This document shows positions 39,019 through 42,551 of a stretch of 42,551 nucleotides of DNA, in pieces. Position 1 is the stretch's first letter. Each line of letters starts with the position of its first letter. The DNA lies in NCBI GenBank assembly GCA_016187725.1, contig JACPJE010000015.1, positions 1 through 42,551 on the forward strand, given 5' to 3'. Made by a program: the position numbers and the translations under genes. This stretch comes from Candidatus Latescibacterota bacterium (GTDB lineage: Bacteria; Latescibacterota; UBA2968; UBA8231). Under the pieces are notes generated by a model. The model made no database searches, was not told the DNA's origin, and was given only the letters and a program-made list of their open reading frames with translations.

Positions 39019-40671
39019 ATGAAAAGGATTATGAAAAGGACCTGGAGCCACGGTGTGCTGTTGGCCTGCCTGGGCGGCTGCGCCCTGTCCGAAGATCCCG
39101 CGCTGCTGGCCAGGGTGGGCGAGGCGGAGATCACCGCGCAGATGCTGCAGGCTTTTGAGGCCAGACTGTCTGCCGCCGGCAAGGGGGATCATCGGGCGCA
39201 CCTGCAGACCCTGGTGGACAGGGAACTCCTGCTCCTGGAGGCCAGGGAGCGGGGGCTGGACCAGGACCCGCAGGTCTTGGAGTACCTGGAGGCGCGCGAG
39301 GTCAAGGAACTGGCCAATCAGATGATGCGCCGCCAGGTCCTCGAGCGGATCTTGGTGACCGAGGAGGAAATCCAGCAGGCCTATGCCCAGGGGGGCTGGA
39401 ACCAGCAGGTGGTGACCCAGGAGCTCTTTATTCCCGACCAGGCCAGAGCGCGCCAGGCAGCGGCGCTTTTGAAGGGGGGCAAAGAATTCGCCGAAGTGGC
39501 AGCCCAGTACGCGACCGACCGCGTCTTCAAGGTGCCGGCCAAGGGAGCCCAGCAGTTCATCTACTCCCCCCAGGATGCCCCCAGGGCGGTGGTCGAAGCG
39601 GTGATGGGCCTGCCGGTGGGTGGGATGACCCAGCCCCTTTTCGTCAGGGACGGGTACGTCATCGCCCGGGTGGAGGAACGGCGCCCGGTGGCGCTGGAAG
39701 CGGTGCGCGACAAGCTCCTCAAGGCGCTCCAGCGGGCTGAGAAGGAAGCGCTGAAGGACGCCTATCTCCTCCACCTCCAGCAGGAACTCAATGTCCAGGA
39801 ACAGGCCCAGGGCATGGAACTGGTGATGCGCGTCCTGAAAGGCGAGGTGGAGGAACTCTCTGCCGCCGAACGCCAGCTGCCGGTCTACACCTATGGAGAC
39901 CGCCAGGTGAGCGTCGAGGAAGTGCTGGAGGTGGCCCTGCCGGCCAGGGACGAGTGGCCGGCCGTGACCAAGCAACAGCTGGTGGGCGAATTGACCAACA
40001 GCCTCTTCCCCAGGGCGGTGATGGCCCAGGACGCCCGCCGCAAGGGGGTGGACCAGCAGGAAGACTTCAGGCAGTGGCGCCTGCGCGAAAAGCAAGACCT
40101 GATGATCGCGCGCCTGCGCGCCCTGGTGGTGGAGCAGGTGGAGGTGAGCCAGGCCGATCTGGAGGCCTATTACCAGGCGCACAAAGAGGCTTACCGTTCC
40201 CCGGCCGCAGCGCAGCTCCAGGAGGTGCTGGTCGAGGACCCAGACCAGGCCAGGGCCATCGCCGAGCAGGTAGCGCGCGGGGCGGACCTGGCCGCCCTGG
40301 CGCGGGCCAGGAGTATACGCAAGAATACTCGCGGCGACACCCTGGCGGTGTACGGGCTCCAGGGTCCTCTCTATGGAGAGGAGTGGCTCAAGGCGGTGCT
40401 GAAGGTCCCCCTGGGCACCCTGCAGGGGCCGCTCAAGTGCAAGGGGGGATATTCGGTCTTCAAGGTGCTCGACCGCCAGCCCGAGAGCTACTTCGGTCTC
40501 GAGCAGCAAGGGGTGCTCAGGTCGGTCAAGCGGGAGGCGACCGAGGAGAAGGAGCGCCAGGCCTTCAACGAGTACCTGGAAGGGTTGCAAAAGAGCAAAG
40601 CCGGCCATGTCGAGATCTTCGAGGACCACCTCGAGCAGCTGGCTGCCGTCAAAGAGGCCGTCGGTGTCTGA
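39019..40671 (+). CDS. Lipoprotein peptidyl-prolyl isomerase (PpiC/SurA-like), two parvulin-type domains
   Basis: This periplasmic protein of about 550 residues is lipid-anchored (MKRIMKRTWSHGVLLACLGGC, Cys at about 21). A SurA/PrsA-like N-terminal chaperone region (residues about 35-110: LVDRELLLLEARERGLDQDP, NQMMRRQVLERILVTEEEI) precedes a first parvulin-like domain (VVTQELFIPDQARARQAAAL to LPVGGMTQPLFVRDGYVIAR). A long helical segment and a second parvulin-like domain follow (LQEVLVEDPDQARAIAEQVA to TLQGPLKCKGGYSVFKVLDR). Such proteins help outer-membrane and secreted proteins fold. Being at the end of the barrel/motor cluster, it may be a dedicated chaperone for the two large barrels. ATG 39019 is chosen for the TGAGGG upstream; ATG 39031 is possible. 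Confidence 0.88.
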   Translation: MKRIMKRTWSHGVLLACLGGCALSEDPALLARVGEAEITAQMLQAFEARLSAAGKGDHRAHLQTLVDRELLLLEARERGLDQDPQVLEYLEAREVKELANQMMRRQVLERILVTEEEIQQAYAQGGWNQQVVTQELFIPDQARARQAAALLKGGKEFAEVAAQYATDRVFKVPAKGAQQFIYSPQDAPRAVVEAVMGLPVGGMTQPLFVRDGYVIARVEERRPVALEAVRDKLLKALQRAEKEALKDAYLLHLQQELNVQEQAQGMELVMRVLKGEVEELSAAERQLPVYTYGDRQVSVEEVLEVALPARDEWPAVTKQQLVGELTNSLFPRAVMAQDARRKGVDQQEDFRQWRLREKQDLMIARLRALVVEQVEVSQADLEAYYQAHKEAYRSPAAAQLQEVLVEDPDQARAIAEQVARGADLAALARARSIRKNTRGDTLAVYGLQGPLYGEEWLKAVLKVPLGTLQGPLKCKGGYSVFKVLDRQPESYFGLEQQGVLRSVKREATEEKERQAFNEYLEGLQKSKAGHVEIFEDHLEQLAAVKEAVGV

Positions 40672-40695
40672 TCCCAATCCGGGCGAGGCAGGGGG

Positions 40696-42551
40696 ATGAC
40701 AGAGGTTCTGGAGCGTCCGGCGGCGGAGACCCTGGAAGCGAAGCCCTTCGAGCCGGGGTTCAACCTAAAAACCCTCTGGGCGGCCCTCTTCGTGGGGCTG
40801 GTCATGCTGCCGGGGGCCATCTATCTGGGCCTGGTCACCGGCCAGAGCATGGCCGGCGGCGCCGAGTGGGTCACCCTGATCCTCTTCATCGAGATCGCCA
40901 AGCGCACCTTCGTGCGGCTGCGCACCCAGGAGATCATCGTCCTCTACTGGGTGGCTGGCGGCCTGGTGGCCATCGGCGGGAAACTGGGCACCGGGGCGGA
41001 TCTCTTCGGCGGTCCCTTCGGCAGCCTGATCTGGGACCAGTTCTTCATCCAGTCGCCCCAGGCCGACGGTCTGCACCAGCACATCCCCGCCTGGGTGGCG
41101 CCCCCCCGCGACTCGGAGGCCCTGCTGGAGCGCACCCTCTTCCACGCCGCCTGGCTCAAACCCATCGCCATCCTGCTGGCGGTGGTGATCCTCCAGCGCA
41201 TCAACGGCCTCTCCCTGGGCTATGCCCTCTTCCGCCTCACCCACGACGTCGAGCGCCTGCCCTTCCCCATGGCCCAGGTGCAGGCCGGGGGGGCCACGGC
41301 CCTGGCCGAGACCTCCTCCAAGCAGGAGGGCTGGCGCTGGCAGGTGTTCAGCACCGGGGCCTTCATCGGGGCCATCTGGGGGCTGCTCTACGTGGTGGTG
41401 CCCACTCTCTCCGGGGTGTTCCTGACCGAAACCGTCTCCATCCTGCCCATCCCCTTTTTCGATTTCACGGTGCCGATGAAGGCCGTGCTGCCGGCCGGGG
41501 TGCTGGGCCTGGCCACTGATCTGGTGCACGTGCTCATCGGTCTGGTGCTGCCCTTCTGGATCGTGGTGGGCAGCACCGCCGCCTCGCTGCTGGTCAACCT
41601 GGTGGCCAATCCCCTGCTCTACAGCGCCGGGGTGCTGCACACCTGGTCGCCGGGCATGTCGGCCATCCCCACCATGATCTCCAATTCCTTCGACTTCTGG
41701 TTGAGTTTCTCCATCGGCGGGGCGCTGGTGGTGGCCGGGGTGGGTTTCTGGGGGGCGGGCAAGGTGCTGGCCAGGGCGGCCGGGGAGCGCCGCGGCGAGT
41801 CTATCCGGCCGCCGCTGGGCCGGGGCGACCTGGACATCGCCAAGGCCCTGGGCCTGTGGGCGGCCAGCACCCTGGGTTTTGTGGCGCTGGTCTGGTTCCT
41901 GGTCCCCGAGTTTCCGGTGTGGATCACCCTCTTCTTCGGCTTTGTGTGGACCCCCGTCTATTCCTACATCAGCGCGCGGATGATCGGCCTGACCGGCAGC
42001 CCGCAGGGGGTGAGTTTTCCCTACCTGCGCGAGGGCTCCTTCTATCTGTCGGGCTACCAGGGGGCGGCCATCTGGTTTGCGCCCATGCCCCTCTTCCAGT
42101 GGGGTTATGAGGCCCAGGCCTTCAAGCAGCTCGAACTGACGCGCACCCGCTTCGACAGCCTGGTGAAGATGACGGCCCTGGCCCTGCTGATCCTCTTCAC
42201 CTGCAGCTTCCTCTTCTGGTCCTTCATCTGGAAGCTGGGCCCCATCCCCTCCTCGGCCTATCCCTTTGTGCAGAAATTCTGGCCTTTCCACGCCACCATG
42301 CAGGCCTTCTGGGCCAAGTCCACCCTGCCGGGGGCGGCGGCCAAGGGCATGGTGACCCAGATCATCAGCTGGGAGTACATCGCCGCCGGCCTGGGTTTCA
42401 GCGGCCTGCTCTATTGGGCGCTGGGGGCGCTGGGGGCGCCCATGGGCCTGTTCTACGGCTTTGTGGGCGGCCTGGGGCAGTGGCCCCATTTCGCCATCCC
42501 CAATTTCCTGGGCGCGCTGCTGGGGCGCTGCTACCTGCGCCAGCGCTTCGG
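40696..42551 (+). CDS. OPT/YSL-like oligopeptide-family transporter (partial, runs off the window)
   Basis: An open frame starts at ATG 40696 (MTEVLERPAAETLEAKPFEP) after GAGGCAGGGGG and is still open after 618 codons at the window end. It is a polytopic inner-membrane protein with at least twelve hydrophobic segments, for example LWAALFVGLVMLPGAIYLGL, IAILLAVVILQRINGLSLGY, VLIGLVLPFWIVVGSTAASL and GFVALVWFLVPEFPVWITLF. Loop features such as VERLPFPMAQVQAGGATALA and YISARMIGLTGSPQGVSFPY fit the OPT/YSL superfamily and its DUF6784/6785 relatives, thought to move peptides or metal chelates. The exact substrate is unknown. It follows the PPIase gene by 24 bp and may be in the same transcript or the start of a new function. 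Confidence 0.8.
   Translation, partial: MTEVLERPAAETLEAKPFEPGFNLKTLWAALFVGLVMLPGAIYLGLVTGQSMAGGAEWVTLILFIEIAKRTFVRLRTQEIIVLYWVAGGLVAIGGKLGTGADLFGGPFGSLIWDQFFIQSPQADGLHQHIPAWVAPPRDSEALLERTLFHAAWLKPIAILLAVVILQRINGLSLGYALFRLTHDVERLPFPMAQVQAGGATALAETSSKQEGWRWQVFSTGAFIGAIWGLLYVVVPTLSGVFLTETVSILPIPFFDFTVPMKAVLPAGVLGLATDLVHVLIGLVLPFWIVVGSTAASLLVNLVANPLLYSAGVLHTWSPGMSAIPTMISNSFDFWLSFSIGGALVVAGVGFWGAGKVLARAAGERRGESIRPPLGRGDLDIAKALGLWAASTLGFVALVWFLVPEFPVWITLFFGFVWTPVYSYISARMIGLTGSPQGVSFPYLREGSFYLSGYQGAAIWFAPMPLFQWGYEAQAFKQLELTRTRFDSLVKMTALALLILFTCSFLFWSFIWKLGPIPSSAYPFVQKFWPFHATMQAFWAKSTLPGAAAKGMVTQIISWEYIAAGLGFSGLLYWALGALGAPMGLFYGFVGGLGQWPHFAIPNFLGALLGRCYLRQRF

Overview
The window looks like a chromosomal piece of a high-GC, Gram-negative (two-membrane) bacterium. 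It is packed with secreted proteins, lipoproteins and outer-membrane barrels. Four CRTAC1/ASPIC-UnbV propeller proteins, an OPT/YSL-like transporter, a DUF4159 protein, a protein ending in a FlgD-like Ig domain, a PorV/PorQ-like barrel and many TPR proteins together suggest an uncultured member of or near the FCB group (Latescibacterota-like lineages come to mind). That assignment is inference from gene content; no rRNA is present. 

Positions 1-1177 hold a broken tyrosine recombinase next to the 3' end of a tRNA-Pro(TGG) gene, a typical integrated-element boundary. The first 141 bases are an exact inverted copy of 534-674, which cuts off the recombinase and looks like a chimera at a contig edge. 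From 8024 down to 1100 everything is on the minus strand: a TPR protein, an Ldh-family dehydrogenase, a two-subunit transketolase, a coiled-coil zinc-ribbon protein, the RNase P RNA, an LPP20-like secreted protein, OMP decarboxylase and the tRNA. 

Positions 8013-19515 are a CRTAC1 island: four predicted seven-bladed, calcium-binding propeller proteins, interleaved and often translationally coupled with TPR or HEAT-repeat lipoproteins. A short decayed piece of an OPT/DUF6785-like membrane protein lies between two of them. At 19516-21866 two perfect palindromes precede a DUF4159 protein with a TonB-like N-terminus and a CsgG/FlgT-like secreted protein. 

An AT-rich divergent promoter (21890-22146) opens the right half, which is entirely plus-strand. 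A strongly expressed-looking secreted CBM9-like protein has its own promoter, 5' hairpin and terminator. It is followed by a long cluster: a 1000-residue outer-membrane protein, two lipoproteins, a discoidin/FlgD-Ig protein, a PorV-like barrel, a second 982-residue outer-membrane protein, a 1092-residue TPR protein, one ExbB/TolQ, two ExbD/TolR, a paralogue of the first lipoprotein, a lipoprotein PPIase and an OPT-like transporter that runs off the end. 

I read the 23-41 kb cluster as an uncharacterised proton-driven trans-envelope machine. It has a TolQ-TolR-TolR' motor, a periplasmic TPR scaffold, duplicated [barrel + lipoprotein] modules and its own periplasmic chaperone. The layout recalls the Agl-Glt gliding machinery of Myxococcus and the FCB-type secretion systems, but it is neither as far as I can tell. 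One of the two ExbD proteins has Asn where the proton-carrying Asp should be.
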